A stretch of 64,000 nt of DNA from Nannocystis punicea (GTDB lineage Bacteria > Myxococcota_A > Polyangia > Nannocystales > Nannocystaceae). How positions within the stretch are numbered: position 1 is the stretch's first letter; the number at the start of each line of letters is the position of its first letter. Below, in pieces: positions 1-7,609 of the stretch. The notes beneath the pieces were generated by a model, which worked only from the letters and a program-made list of their open reading frames with translations, was not told where the DNA came from and did no database searches. A program made the position numbers and the translations under genes. Location: the NCBI RefSeq assembly GCF_026965555.1, contig NZ_CP114040.1, positions 2,294,001 to 2,358,000 of the forward strand, read 5' to 3'.

Positions 1-482
1 TGGTCGAGGTGATCCTCGACGGTGGCCCCTGCGCAGTCGGGCTCGAGTCGACGGTCGTCGACGCGACCCGCCCGGTGCCGATGGTGCTGCGCGTCGGCGG
101 GCTGCCGGTCGAGGCCCTGCGGGCGGTCGTCGGCGAGGTCGACATGCTCTCGGGACAGGACCCGGAGGCCATGTCCCGATCGCCAGGTCTGCGTCACCGC
201 CACTACGCGCCGCGGGCCCGGGTGGTGCTGGTCGGGCCCGGCGAGGCGGCCGCGATGGGCGGGCCGACCGTGGCGGTGATGAGCCAGCGGCCGCGGCCGC
301 CCGGGTTCGTCGGCCGCTGGCGGACGATGCCGGCCGAGCTCGACGGCTACGCGCACGCGCTGTTCGCCGCGCTGCGCGAGCTCGACGCGCCGGAGGTCGA
401 GACGATCGTGGTCGAGACCGTCCCCGAGGTCGGGCTCGGGCGGGCGATCGCCGATCGCCTGCGTCGCGCGGCCGAGCGCTGA
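1..482 (+). CDS. sua5: Threonylcarbamoyl-AMP synthase Sua5/YrdC, C-terminal part
   Basis: The open frame enters from the left edge, so the N-terminal part is missing. The visible part starts with the end of the YrdC fold, where the ILDGGPC and GLESTVVD segments are typical. It continues through the SPGLRHRHYAP linker, which in this family joins the catalytic domain to the small C-terminal Sua5 domain. These enzymes make threonylcarbamoyl-AMP from threonine, bicarbonate and ATP for the t6A modification of tRNAs reading ANN codons. The C-terminal domain marks it as the longer Sua5 form rather than short TsaC. A palindrome half-site of the window-wide family lies inside at 172-178. The family assignment is firm; only the start is unknown. 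Confidence 0.9.
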   Translation, partial: VEVILDGGPCAVGLESTVVDATRPVPMVLRVGGLPVEALRAVVGEVDMLSGQDPEAMSRSPGLRHRHYAPRARVVLVGPGEAAAMGGPTVAVMSQRPRPPGFVGRWRTMPAELDGYAHALFAALRELDAPEVETIVVETVPEVGLGRAIADRLRRAAER

Positions 483-671
483 GCGGGCCCGGTGGCGGGG
501 CTTGACTGGAAGATGGTCTTCGGGACAGGTCGAGTCGACGAGCGAGTGTGCGAGCGCCGGCGGGGCGCGAGGGCGCCGTAGCGATCGCACCGCCGGTGAC
601 AGGCGAGCTCGGGCGAAGGGGCCAGTTTCTGGCCGCGAGCCGATGGCGTGGTGCGGGAGGACGCGCTCGGC

Positions 672-677
672 TAGGCT
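672..677 (+). promoter_or_regulatory. -10-like hexamer TAGGCT, leaderless type
   Basis: TAGGCT ends 7 bases before the GTG at 685, with no Shine-Dalgarno sequence between. It matches the TANNNT spacing seen before many other genes here and is the main reason for choosing that start. Confidence 0.4.
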
Positions 678-684
678 CGACGAG

Positions 685-1158
685 GTGTTCGGCGGGAGCG
701 CGGCGCGGGAGCGTAAGCGTCGGTTGAAGGCGACCGACTACGGGCGGTCCGAGGGCTGGGACGTCGTGCTCGAGGAGCGCGCGATCGCCTGCCTGAGCGA
801 GCCTCGCTTCGAGGACATGTTCTGGATCAGCTACCGCGTCACGCCGCTCACGGACGACCCGGAGCTGGCGGCGCAGTTGCTGACGCCGGAGTTCTGGCGC
901 GAGGAGAGCAGGCGGGGCCGGCTGCGCTATCGCAGCCGCGCGCTGGGAGTGTTCGCGCCGCACGCCTTCGCGTCGCTCGGCGACCACGAGCCGGGACGGG
1001 CGACGATGCGCGCGCTCTACCTCACCCCCGAGACGCTGGCCGCGGCGCTCCGCCTGGCGACTCCGTCGCCGGACGAGACGCTCGTCGAGCCCCGACCCGA
1101 GGGTTGGTTCGCCTGCGCGCGGCGTTGGCTCCGCGGTCGCGTGGCCGGGCGGCGGTGA
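685..1158 (+). CDS. Hypothetical protein
   Basis: This is a 157-residue protein I do not recognise. It has no signal peptide or membrane segment and is rich in Arg and Glu. It contains an LTDDPELAAQLLTPEFW stretch that reads like a genuine helical domain. The frame stays open upstream and an ATG at 643 is an alternative start. The GTG at 685 is preferred because of the TAGGCT hexamer in front of it. It sits between sua5 and a lipoprotein gene with no obvious functional link. A GGACATG half-site occurs in the coding sequence at about 812. Confidence 0.5.
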   Translation: MFGGSAARERKRRLKATDYGRSEGWDVVLEERAIACLSEPRFEDMFWISYRVTPLTDDPELAAQLLTPEFWREESRRGRLRYRSRALGVFAPHAFASLGDHEPGRATMRALYLTPETLAAALRLATPSPDETLVEPRPEGWFACARRWLRGRVAGRR

Positions 1159-1261
1159 GCGATGAACCGAAAGGACATGTCGTAAAGGACAGCATGAGTG
1201 CGAGTGCGAGTGCGGGGTTCACGCTCGTCGGCAAGCGTCGCTCCGCGGGGACGCGCGGGCC

Positions 1262-1290
1262 TTGTGCGCGTGTTCGCGCGCTGTTACGGT
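1262..1290 (+). promoter_or_regulatory. Putative leaderless promoter TTGTGC-17-TACGGT
   Basis: A -35-like TTGTGC (1262-1267) and a -10-like TACGGT (1285-1290) are separated by 17 bases. The GTG start at 1297 follows 6 bases later, so transcription would begin at about the start codon. Confidence 0.45.
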
Positions 1291-1296
1291 GAGATC

Positions 1297-2100
1297 GTGA
1301 AGCGGCCCGTCGCGCTCGTGTTCGCCTGTCTGCTCGCCTCCGGGTGCGTGGCGCCGGGGCTGAAGATGTTCGACTGGCAGCTGGAGACCAGCTCCTCGAC
1401 CGGCTCGAGCAGCGGCGGCCCGGACACCGGGGTGATGACCACGACGATCGACGTCGACCCGGGCTCGGGCTCCGGGAGCGGCGAGACGACCGGCGAGACG
1501 ACCGGCGAGTCGACGAGCACGAGCACGAGCACGAGCGGCGCGATCGAGACGAGCCGCGGCACGAGCGGCGAGGCGCCGGCGAGCTGCGGCGACGGGATCG
1601 TCGACGAGGGCGAGGAGTGCGACGACGGCGGCGCGGAGGACGATGAGGCGTGCGACGCGAGCTGCCGGCGTGAGCGCGTCGTGTTCGTCACCAGCGAGAA
1701 GCTCCAGCCTGACGAGATCGGCGGGCTCGAGTTCGCCGACGGGATCTGCCGCCAGCTGGCCCAGGCCGGCGATCTGCCCGGGTTCTCCACGTACGCCGCC
1801 TGGCTCAGCGATTCGACGGTGGCGGCGCACGAGCGGGTGTTCGCCGGAGAAGGCCGCTACGTGCGGCCCGACGGGGTGGTGGTCGCGGACAGCTTCGCGG
1901 CCCTGCTCGCCGGGCCGCTGCTGGCGGCGATCGAGATCGACGAGCACGGCCAGCCGGTCGCAGGCGCGGGCGCGTGGACGGGGACGATGCCCGACGGCAC
2001 GGCCGTGCCGGGCGCGACACACTGCGAGGACTGGACGTCGGCGACGTTCGCTGACCAGTCGGGCTACTTCGGCACCCCCTCCGCGACCGACTCGCAGTAG
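1297..2100 (+). CDS. Cys-rich lipoprotein, shortened by a late TAG
   Basis: The predicted product is an exported lipoprotein with lipobox LASGC (Cys17). A Ser/Thr/Gly/Glu-rich linker spans residues 28-92 and one DUF4215-like CGDGIVDEGEECDDGG unit spans about 97-123. A C-terminal domain then opens with VVFVTSEKLQPDEIGGLE and resembles the DUF1554 family. Translation stops at TAG 2098-2100 (codon 268). The same frame continues for 23 sense codons to TGA at 2170-2172 and ends ARLYCFEGQ, matching the RLYCFED end of the next gene. The neighbour has Trp at the stop position (RQWTVA versus SQ-stop-TYA), so TAG most simply derives from TGG. The next gene's ATG at 2169 overlaps the longer frame's TGA, which suggests the pair was once translationally coupled. 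Confidence 0.7.
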   Translation: MKRPVALVFACLLASGCVAPGLKMFDWQLETSSSTGSSSGGPDTGVMTTTIDVDPGSGSGSGETTGETTGESTSTSTSTSGAIETSRGTSGEAPASCGDGIVDEGEECDDGGAEDDEACDASCRRERVVFVTSEKLQPDEIGGLEFADGICRQLAQAGDLPGFSTYAAWLSDSTVAAHERVFAGEGRYVRPDGVVVADSFAALLAGPLLAAIEIDEHGQPVAGAGAWTGTMPDGTAVPGATHCEDWTSATFADQSGYFGTPSATDSQ

Positions 2101-2168
2101 ACGTACGCGGCGGTGGCGAACCCGACGACGTGCCTCGACGCGGCCCGTCTCTACTGCTTCGAGGGGCA

Positions 2169-3272
2169 ATGACGCCGATGAGGAAGACTCTACTCCTGGG
2201 TGTCTTTACGAGCATGTCCTTCGGGGCATGTGGCTGCACGGGCGAGGATCCGGGCGCGCCGGGGACAACTGCGAGCGAGCCGGGTACGAGCACCGCGGCG
2301 CCGGTCACCACGGGGGCTCCCGAGCTCACGAGCAGCACGAGCGATGCGCCGACCACCACGGCCGACCCGAGCGGGACCTCGACCACCACCGGCACCACGA
2401 GCGTCGAGTCGTACTGCGGCGACGGGGTCCTCGACGCCGGCGAGGCGTGCGATGACGGCCCCGCCAACGCCGACGACGGCGCGTGCACCCATCAATGCGC
2501 CGCCGCGGCGTGCGGGGACGGCCTGGTGTGGGCGGGCGTGGAGGCGTGCGACCTCGGCGACGGCAACTCGAGCGAGTACGGCGGCTGCGACAGCTGTCGG
2601 CTCGCGGCCCACTGCGGCGACGGGATCGTCGACGAGGGCCTCGAGGTGTGCGACATGGGCAACCTCAACGGGACCGGGCTCGGGACTGGTCAAAAGCCGC
2701 CATGCCGTGCCACTTGTACGTGGCAGGGCCGTCTGGTGTTCGTGACCAGCCAGGCGTACACGGGGGCGCTGGGCGGGCTCGACGGGGCCGACATCCGCTG
2801 CCGTGACCGCGCCAAGGCGGTCGGGCTCGACAACGCCAATACGTTCCGCGCGTGACTGTCGGACGGCGTGCAGTCGCCGACGACGCGCTTCGAGCAGATC
2901 GAGCTGGAGAAGGTGCCCTACATGCTCCGCAGCGGGCGGGTGATCGCGGCCGACTTCGCCGAGCTGGTCGACGACGGGCCGCGTGTCGGGATCTCCGTCG
3001 ACGAGACCGGCGCGATGGTGACCGAGCAGTTCGTGTGGACCAATACCACCGGGCTCGGAGGCGTGCTCCACCCGGTCGACCATTGCGACAGCTGGACCTC
3101 GGCGGCCGCTCAGTCCGAGGCCATGCGCGGCCTCAACGGGCTGGCGGTCGAAATGGGCCCGGCGTGGGAGACGTGGCAGGCCGAGCGGCAGTGGACCGTC
3201 GCGCTGGCTTCCAGCTGCAATACGGAGCGGCGCCTGTACTGCTTCGAGGACGGGTACGTGGGCGAGGATTGA
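2169..3272 (+). pseudogene. Cys-rich DUF4215/DUF1554-like lipoprotein with in-frame TGA
   Basis: This is the paralogue of the upstream gene. It has a signal peptide with lipobox FGAC, a Thr/Ser linker, three CGDG-type cysteine-rich units (from residue 83) and a C-terminal domain starting RLVFVTSQAYTGALGGLDG. The frame is cut by TGA at 2853-2855 (codon 229). It then stays open without a shift to 3272 and ends RRLYCFEDGYVGED. Across the stop the sequence reads TFRA-stop-LSDG, where the upstream paralogue has TYAAWLSDS, so TGA replaces a conserved TGG. A truncated 228-residue product could still be made, or the stop could be suppressed or a sequencing error. The hydrophobic part of its signal peptide is encoded by a CATGTCC palindrome at 2213-2230. 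Confidence 0.75.
2213..2230. repeat. CATGTCC-family palindrome inside a signal-peptide coding region
   Basis: Arms CATGTCC and GGGCATG flank a TTCG loop, giving a 7-bp stem with one G-T pair. It encodes MSFGAC, including the lipidated Cys of the second lipoprotein. Confidence 0.8.
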
Positions 3273-3279
3273 GAGGCGG

Positions 3280-4296
3280 CTAGTCGACCTCGCCGTCTGG
3301 CTTGCAGGGCATGTCCGAACCGATATGTTCTCCAGGACAGATGACTTCGGGGTCGGGCGACAGGGAGGTCGGCCGGAGTCGGGCTCCCGGGCAGGGAGGG
3401 GCGGCGGAGGCGGGGCGGTCGGCGCTGCGCCAGACCTCCCAGTAGCGGCCGATCCGGGCGACGTAGCGGCGCGGGCGCTCGGCGTACAGGCGCTGGCCGA
3501 GGGTCCAGGCGCGGGCGCGGAGCTCGGCGCTGCGGGCTTCCGCGCGGGCGAGGACGTCGCGGCGGGCGTCGGCGTCGAGGTCGGGGTGCTGGCCGAGGGC
3601 GACGCGCAGGACCTCGAGGTCGTGGTCCTCGCCCAGGGTGTCCGACAGCTCCTCGAGCGCGTCGGCCCAGGCCGCCTGCACCCGCTTCCACACGCTCTGC
3701 AGCAGCTGGGTGTGGTACCAGAGGTCCTTGACCCGCTTGCGCCACGCGTGGAAGGCGGCCGGGGTCGGGTCGGCGAAGGCGTTGCGCATGGCCCGACTGC
3801 CTCGCTCGTAGCTGGTCTTCAGGCCAGGTTCGAGGACACTCCAGCCGCCCCCCAGCTGCGGCCAGTCGGCGCTGCGGCTGTGCACGCGGGCAAGGTCGGC
3901 GGCGGCGGCGGCCAGCGCGTCCTCACCGGCGACGACCTGGTCGCGCACTGCCGCGAGGCGGTCGCCCACGAGGGCCAGCGCGCCCTCGGGCTCCGGCACG
4001 AGGTGGGTGAACACGTCGGCCGCGACGGCGGCGTCGCGGCGCTCGGCGAGGCGGCGGGCGGCGTCTCGAAGGTCGAGGTTGTCGCGGTGGAAGCCGGCGG
4101 CGAGGCCGTCGCGCAGCAGGCGGGCCAGCGCCCGCGTGCGCTTGATCGCCTTGCGGGCCGCGTGGACGCGCGTGTGCGTGTCCTCGGCCTCCGGATGGGC
4201 CTCGCGCAGGCGGGCGATCGCCTCGCCGAGCTCCTCGCCGGCGATCCGCACCGCCGCCTGATGGATGGATTCGCTGCGGGAGAGGCGGTAGGCCAT
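3280..4296 (-). CDS. CHAD domain protein (polyphosphate-binding type)
   Basis: This is a 338-residue, alanine- and arginine-rich helical protein. It carries both basic signatures of CHAD domains: HAARKAIKRTRALARL at 45-60 and FHAWRKRVKDLWYHTQLL at 182-199. CHAD domains bind inorganic polyphosphate through these His, Arg and Lys residues. There is no signal peptide, so a cytoplasmic location is expected. The ATG at 4296 is preferred over the long upstream extension because the extension is low-complexity and a TATCGT hexamer lies 6 bases upstream. The C-terminal tail, from about ICPGEHIG onward, is encoded by members of the palindrome family and is probably not part of the fold. The gene converges with the lipoprotein pair. 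Confidence 0.85.
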   Translation of the reverse strand: MAYRLSRSESIHQAAVRIAGEELGEAIARLREAHPEAEDTHTRVHAARKAIKRTRALARLLRDGLAAGFHRDNLDLRDAARRLAERRDAAVAADVFTHLVPEPEGALALVGDRLAAVRDQVVAGEDALAAAAADLARVHSRSADWPQLGGGWSVLEPGLKTSYERGSRAMRNAFADPTPAAFHAWRKRVKDLWYHTQLLQSVWKRVQAAWADALEELSDTLGEDHDLEVLRVALGQHPDLDADARRDVLARAEARSAELRARAWTLGQRLYAERPRRYVARIGRYWEVWRSADRPASAAPPCPGARLRPTSLSPDPEVICPGEHIGSDMPCKPDGEVD

Positions 4297-4302
4297 GCTG
4301 TC

Positions 4303-4308
4303 ACGATA
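4303..4308 (-). promoter_or_regulatory. -10-like hexamer TATCGT, leaderless type
   Basis: TATCGT on the minus strand lies 6 bases before the ATG of the CHAD gene at 4296, with no Shine-Dalgarno sequence. Confidence 0.4.
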
Positions 4309-4351
4309 GCGCGCAGGTGGGCGACGATCCACGGGGCGGCGGACAGGTAGG

Positions 4352-4367
4352 ATGTCCTTATGGACAT
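4352..4367. repeat. ATGTCC/GGACAT hairpin of the palindrome family
   Basis: Perfect 6-bp arms flank a TTAT loop. Further half-sites follow, up to 4382. Confidence 0.75.
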
Positions 4368-4454
4368 GTGTCGAAGGGCATGCGACGGAGGGGCCCGCTG
4401 CGGGCCCCCGGCCCCATGCGTGCGCCGAGCGGGCCCATGCGTACCGGAGCGCGG

Positions 4455-4488
4455 GACAAGGGCCCCGCGCCGGCGGAGGGCCCTTGTC
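4455..4488. terminator. GC-rich hairpin, possible terminator
   Basis: Perfect 11-bp arms GACAAGGGCCC and GGGCCCTTGTC flank a 12-base loop, about 200 bases beyond the 3' end of the minus-strand gene ending at 4694. There is no T-tract, so termination is only a possibility. Confidence 0.35.
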
Positions 4489-4693
4489 GAACCACGGCGG
4501 CGGATGCGGCGGCGAGCTCGAGCGTTCGGGAGGCGAGCCAGCGAGGTGGCGGCGTCCCCGGCGGGTCCCCATGTCGCGGCGCGCCGAGGCAGCCGAGTGC
4601 TCGAGCGTGTGGTCGCCGGGCCCGCGGTTCATCCTCCGCGGGAATCACCGCGAGCGCGGACGTCCTGGGACGCTTCGCCGCTGCGGCGCCTGC

Positions 4694-6145
4694 TCAGGGC
4701 GACGGGGCGGGCGCGGGCGGAGGCGTCACCGGGGGCGCGTCGGACGGGATGCCCGGGGCGGGGCCGCCGTCTTGCGGCAGGCCGGGCGGCTTCACGGGCT
4801 CGCCCGGCGGCTTGCCCGACTTGCCCGGGTCCTTGGGCGTGAGGGCCTCGCTCGGCGTCAGCTTGCCGTTCTTGCGGGCGGCCCACATCTCTTCGCGTTG
4901 CTTGCGGGCGGCCTCGAGCTGCTCGGGGGTGCGGCGGAGCATGCGGCGCGATTGCTCGGCGATCTGCTCGAGGATGAACTTGGCCTGGTCCTTGGTGAAG
5001 TCGGCGCGCAGGTTGAGGGACTTGTCGTCGCGGGCGACCTCGGTGGCCTCGTAGAAGCTGCGGACCATGAAGCGGGCGTAGAACGGGACCTTGTCGTCGA
5101 TGAAGGCCGGGAGGTCCTCGCTCCACTGCCGCTCCATCTTGGTGGCGTCGACGGCGTCGAGGTACTCGCTCTTGATCACCAGCTCGGGCGACGACGCGGC
5201 CTCGGCCATGAGCTCGAGGTTGTTGGGGATCGGGAACGGCGGCTCGCCCTTGAGCTTGACGACGGCGTGGATGTCCTTGAGGACGAGCTGGAGGCCGGCC
5301 CGCGGCTCGCGGGCGGCGAAGGTCTTCAGCTTGGTGAGGTTGGCGACGAAGTTGCCGGCGGTGTCGCCCTTCGACTCGTCGGGGCCGGCGGTGATCGCCG
5401 GCAGGAACTCCTCGCGCACGTAGACGGCGACGTCGTCGTCGAGGAAGACGAACCACCGCGGGTCGTCGTCCTGGTCGGGGTCGGCGATCGGCCGCGGGTT
5501 GCCCATGGTCCGCCCGTCGCGGACCTCCCACTCGATCTTCTCGCCCTCGCCCGCGGCGGCACGCTCGAGGCCGGCCTGCACCTCGGCCTGCGACAGCCGG
5601 TACTCGACGGCGAGGAAGGTCTGCGTCAGGTCGCGCAGGTTCGGGCTGGCGATGACGATGTAGTTGAAGTCCTTGAGGGCATGAAAGCCGCCGCCGGTGA
5701 CGATGAAGTCGAAGTCGGGCAGCGGCGACATGATCTCGACGATCGCGTCGGCGAACGGCAGGCCCGAGACCTTCTTGGCCGCCAGCAACATGAAGAAGTT
5801 GCTGCTGCCGGGCCCGAGCTCGGCCACCCGCGAGGTCTTCTCGCCGAACTTCGGCTTGGGCTTCGGCGGCTCGGGCGGCTTCTCCTCGGGCTTGGGCCCG
5901 TCGACCTCCGGCGGCTTGTCGGGGCCCATCGGCGGGGGCGGGACCTCGGGCTCGAGCTGCGGTTCGGGCGGCCGCGCGCCCTTGAGCTCCTGATCGAGCT
6001 CGACCGTCTCGAACTGCGTGACCTCGAACTCGAGCTCCGGCATCTCGAGCTTGATGTTCAGGCCGCAGCCGCCGGGCAAGAGCGGCGACAGGTGCAGGGC
6101 CAGCGAGCCGAGGGCGGCGGCGAGGATGCGGCGCGTGGGGGTCAC
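4694..6145 (-). CDS. Exported lipoprotein with proline-rich linker
   Basis: This is a 483-residue protein I cannot assign to a named family. The GTG start at 6145 gives a signal peptide ending in lipobox LPGGC (Cys27), and a TACACT hexamer lies 10 bases upstream. Residues of roughly 45-95 are rich in Pro, Glu and Lys. A mixed, apparently globular domain follows that includes FIVTGGGFHALKD, DPRWFVFLDDDVAVYV and a charged helical end. The last 40 residues are again Pro/Gly/Lys-rich. A very long open frame upstream runs through the repeat array and into def in another frame and should not be read as part of this gene. A role in the cell envelope is likely; the function is unknown. Confidence 0.75.
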   Translation of the reverse strand: MTPTRRILAAALGSLALHLSPLLPGGCGLNIKLEMPELEFEVTQFETVELDQELKGARPPEPQLEPEVPPPPMGPDKPPEVDGPKPEEKPPEPPKPKPKFGEKTSRVAELGPGSSNFFMLLAAKKVSGLPFADAIVEIMSPLPDFDFIVTGGGFHALKDFNYIVIASPNLRDLTQTFLAVEYRLSQAEVQAGLERAAAGEGEKIEWEVRDGRTMGNPRPIADPDQDDDPRWFVFLDDDVAVYVREEFLPAITAGPDESKGDTAGNFVANLTKLKTFAAREPRAGLQLVLKDIHAVVKLKGEPPFPIPNNLELMAEAASSPELVIKSEYLDAVDATKMERQWSEDLPAFIDDKVPFYARFMVRSFYEATEVARDDKSLNLRADFTKDQAKFILEQIAEQSRRMLRRTPEQLEAARKQREEMWAARKNGKLTPSEALTPKDPGKSGKPPGEPVKPPGLPQDGGPAPGIPSDAPPVTPPPAPAPSP

Positions 6146-6155
6146 GTGCGGCGCG

Positions 6156-6161
6156 AGTGTA
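6156..6161 (-). promoter_or_regulatory. -10-like hexamer TACACT, leaderless type
   Basis: TACACT on the minus strand lies 10 bases before the GTG at 6145. The identical hexamer precedes def, selB, selD and the gene starting at 9304. Confidence 0.45.
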
Positions 6162-6316
6162 CCATCGCAAGCCCGCACGCGCCCGCCCGAACCCGCCCCC
6201 CCGCGCCCCTCCGGGCCGCTCGCGCCCCCGGAACCGCCAGTTTCGCGGGCCAGCGTCTGCGGGCGCCGCTGCGCGCGGGCGATCCGCGGCGATCGCGAGC
6301 CGAAGCTGGCGATCAG

Positions 6317-6352
6317 GACATGACCCTTGGAGCATGCCCTGAAAGGCATGTC
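6317..6352. repeat. CATGTCC-family palindrome cluster
   Basis: This holds a GGACATG half-site followed by a CATGCC/GGCATG hairpin (6333-6350) and a trailing CATGTC, in the gap upstream of the exported lipoprotein. Confidence 0.65.
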
Positions 6353-6553
6353 ATCTTGGCACGCGGACGCGCGGGTCGGTGAGGCCCGACCGGGGGGCGG
6401 GTCGGGCGACGCGCGGGAGGAGGACCGGCGAGCAGGGCTTGCGAGGCGTCGCAGCCGGTCGGGTGAGACGCGGACGGAGGGACGCGGCCCGGCGAGGCGC
6501 GGGGGGCGAGAGGCCGGGCGATGCACGGAGGACGTACCCGGCGCGGACCTGGT

Positions 6554-6825
6554 GAGGTGCGGAGGCGGGGCGAGGCGTCGCTCGGCGCCGATCGGTGAGG
6601 TGCGGAGGCGGGGCGAGGCGTCGCTCGGCGCCGATCGGTGAGGTGCGGAGGCGGGGCGAGGCGTCGCTCGGCGCCGATCGGCGAGGTGCGGAGGCGGGGC
6701 GAGGCGTCGCTCGGCGCCGAGCGGTGAGGTGCGGAGGCGGGGCGAGGCGTCGCTCGGCGCCGATCGGCGAGGTGCGGAGGCGGGGCGAGGCGTCGCTCGG
6801 CGCCGATCGGTGAGGTGCGGAGGCG
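6554..6825. repeat. 43-bp tandem repeat array, six units plus a partial
   Basis: Units start at 6554, 6597, 6640, 6683, 6726 and 6769, with a partial unit at 6812. Each opens with GAGGTGCGGAGGCGGGG and ends near GGCGCCGATCGG. Differences are single substitutions (GGTGAGG versus GGCGAGG, GATCGG versus GAGCGG). The period is not a multiple of three and the units have no spacers, so this is neither a coding repeat nor a CRISPR. It lies just beyond the 3' end of def. Confidence 0.9.
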
Positions 6826-6927
6826 AGGGCCGGGCGACGCGCGGGAGGACGTCGGTCGGCGCCCGGCGAGGTCGCCGAACGGCAGCGCGACGCGAGAGAC
6901 CTGGCGAGGCGCAGAGGGGCGTGGGCG

Positions 6928-7503
6928 TCAGGAGCCGTAGTGCTCGACGAGCTCCTTGACGTGCTCGCGGAAGCGGGGCTCGTGCTGGCGCGCGAACTCC
7001 TTCCAGGTGCAGAAGGTCCGCGGGTCCTCGACGCGGTCGACGAACAGCATGCCGTCGAGGTGGTCGCACTCGTGCTGGAAGGTGCCGGCAGTGACGCCGC
7101 GGACGACCTTGTCGATCGGGTTGCCGAAGCGGTCCCACGCCTCGACGCGGATCTCGACCGAGCGATAAACGATGCCGCGCAGGTCGGGCACCGACAGGCA
7201 GCCCTCGTAGTTCTCGAACCGCGTGCCGCACAGCGGGGTCAGCACTGGGTTGATGAGGATCGTCAGCGGGATGTTGGGCTTGTAGGGGTAGCGCGGGTTG
7301 TCCTTGACCTCGATGACGCACACGCGCACCGGCTCGTGGACCTGGTTGGCGGCGAGCCCGGCGCCCTGGGCGTCGCGCATGGTCTCGATCATCGAGTCGA
7401 TGAACGCCTGGAACGCCGGCGTCAGCAGCTCCTCGCGGCTGACTTCGCGGGCCTTCTGGCGCAGCACGGGGTGCCCGATCTGGGCGACTTTGAGGATCGG
7501 CAT
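6928..7503 (-). CDS. def: Peptide deformylase
   Basis: This 191-residue enzyme removes the formyl group from nascent N-terminal methionine. All three metal-site motifs are present: GAGLAANQ at 47-54, EGCLS at 100-104 (metal Cys) and QHECDHLDG at 143-151 (two metal His and the catalytic Glu). The length is normal, with a short C-terminal helix extension. It stands alone, not next to fmt. The ATG at 7503 is preceded by TACACT 7 bases upstream and no Shine-Dalgarno sequence. Downstream transcription would enter the 43-bp tandem array. Confidence 0.96.
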   Translation of the reverse strand: MPILKVAQIGHPVLRQKAREVSREELLTPAFQAFIDSMIETMRDAQGAGLAANQVHEPVRVCVIEVKDNPRYPYKPNIPLTILINPVLTPLCGTRFENYEGCLSVPDLRGIVYRSVEIRVEAWDRFGNPIDKVVRGVTAGTFQHECDHLDGMLFVDRVEDPRTFCTWKEFARQHEPRFREHVKELVEHYGS

Positions 7504-7510
7504 CGGGCCC

Positions 7511-7516
7511 AGTGTA
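7511..7516 (-). promoter_or_regulatory. -10-like hexamer TACACT for def
   Basis: TACACT on the minus strand is 7 bases from the def ATG. The start would fall at or within a base or two of the start codon, which implies a leaderless mRNA. Confidence 0.5.
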
Positions 7517-7609
7517 ATGCACGCGACATGCGGAGGCCCGGGGGGACCATGACGGTCCGGCCCGGGCCCCGGCGCTCGCGGCCCGCTCAGGCCGCCGCTC
7601 GACGTGCGC

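Larger units (their letters stand above)
4297..4693. other. Intergenic region with palindromes and GC hairpins
   Basis: No gene is evident. The region holds a TATCGT -10-like hexamer for the CHAD gene (complement of 4303-4308) and a palindrome-family cluster at 4341-4382, with a perfect ATGTCC-N4-GGACAT hairpin at 4352-4367. It also has a GGGCCCG/CGGGCCC hairpin at 4391-4407 and a longer hairpin at 4455-4488. Confidence 0.6.
6146..6927. other. Long intergenic region with tandem array
   Basis: No gene is supported. It contains a TACACT hexamer (complement of 6156-6161) for the downstream minus-strand gene and a palindrome cluster at 6317-6352. A G/A-rich degenerate repeat zone lies at about 6366-6553, then six exact-period 43-bp units at 6554-6811. 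The frames open across the array are low-complexity and are not convincing as proteins. Confidence 0.7.

Noticed and set aside
2853..2855. TGA in the second lipoprotein gene as a selenocysteine codon
   Set aside because: The organism does use selenocysteine, but the paralogue has Trp at this position, the neighbouring gene has a TAG in place of another Trp, and I see no convincing SECIS hairpin directly downstream.
4352..6382. A 676-codon plus-strand open frame over the minus-strand lipoprotein gene
   Set aside because: Its product is almost all Arg, Gly, Leu and Glu, as expected from the antisense of a GC-rich gene. The minus-strand frame has a signal peptide and normal composition.
6554..6825. 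The 43-bp array as a CRISPR
   Set aside because: Units are directly adjacent without spacers and no cas gene is nearby.
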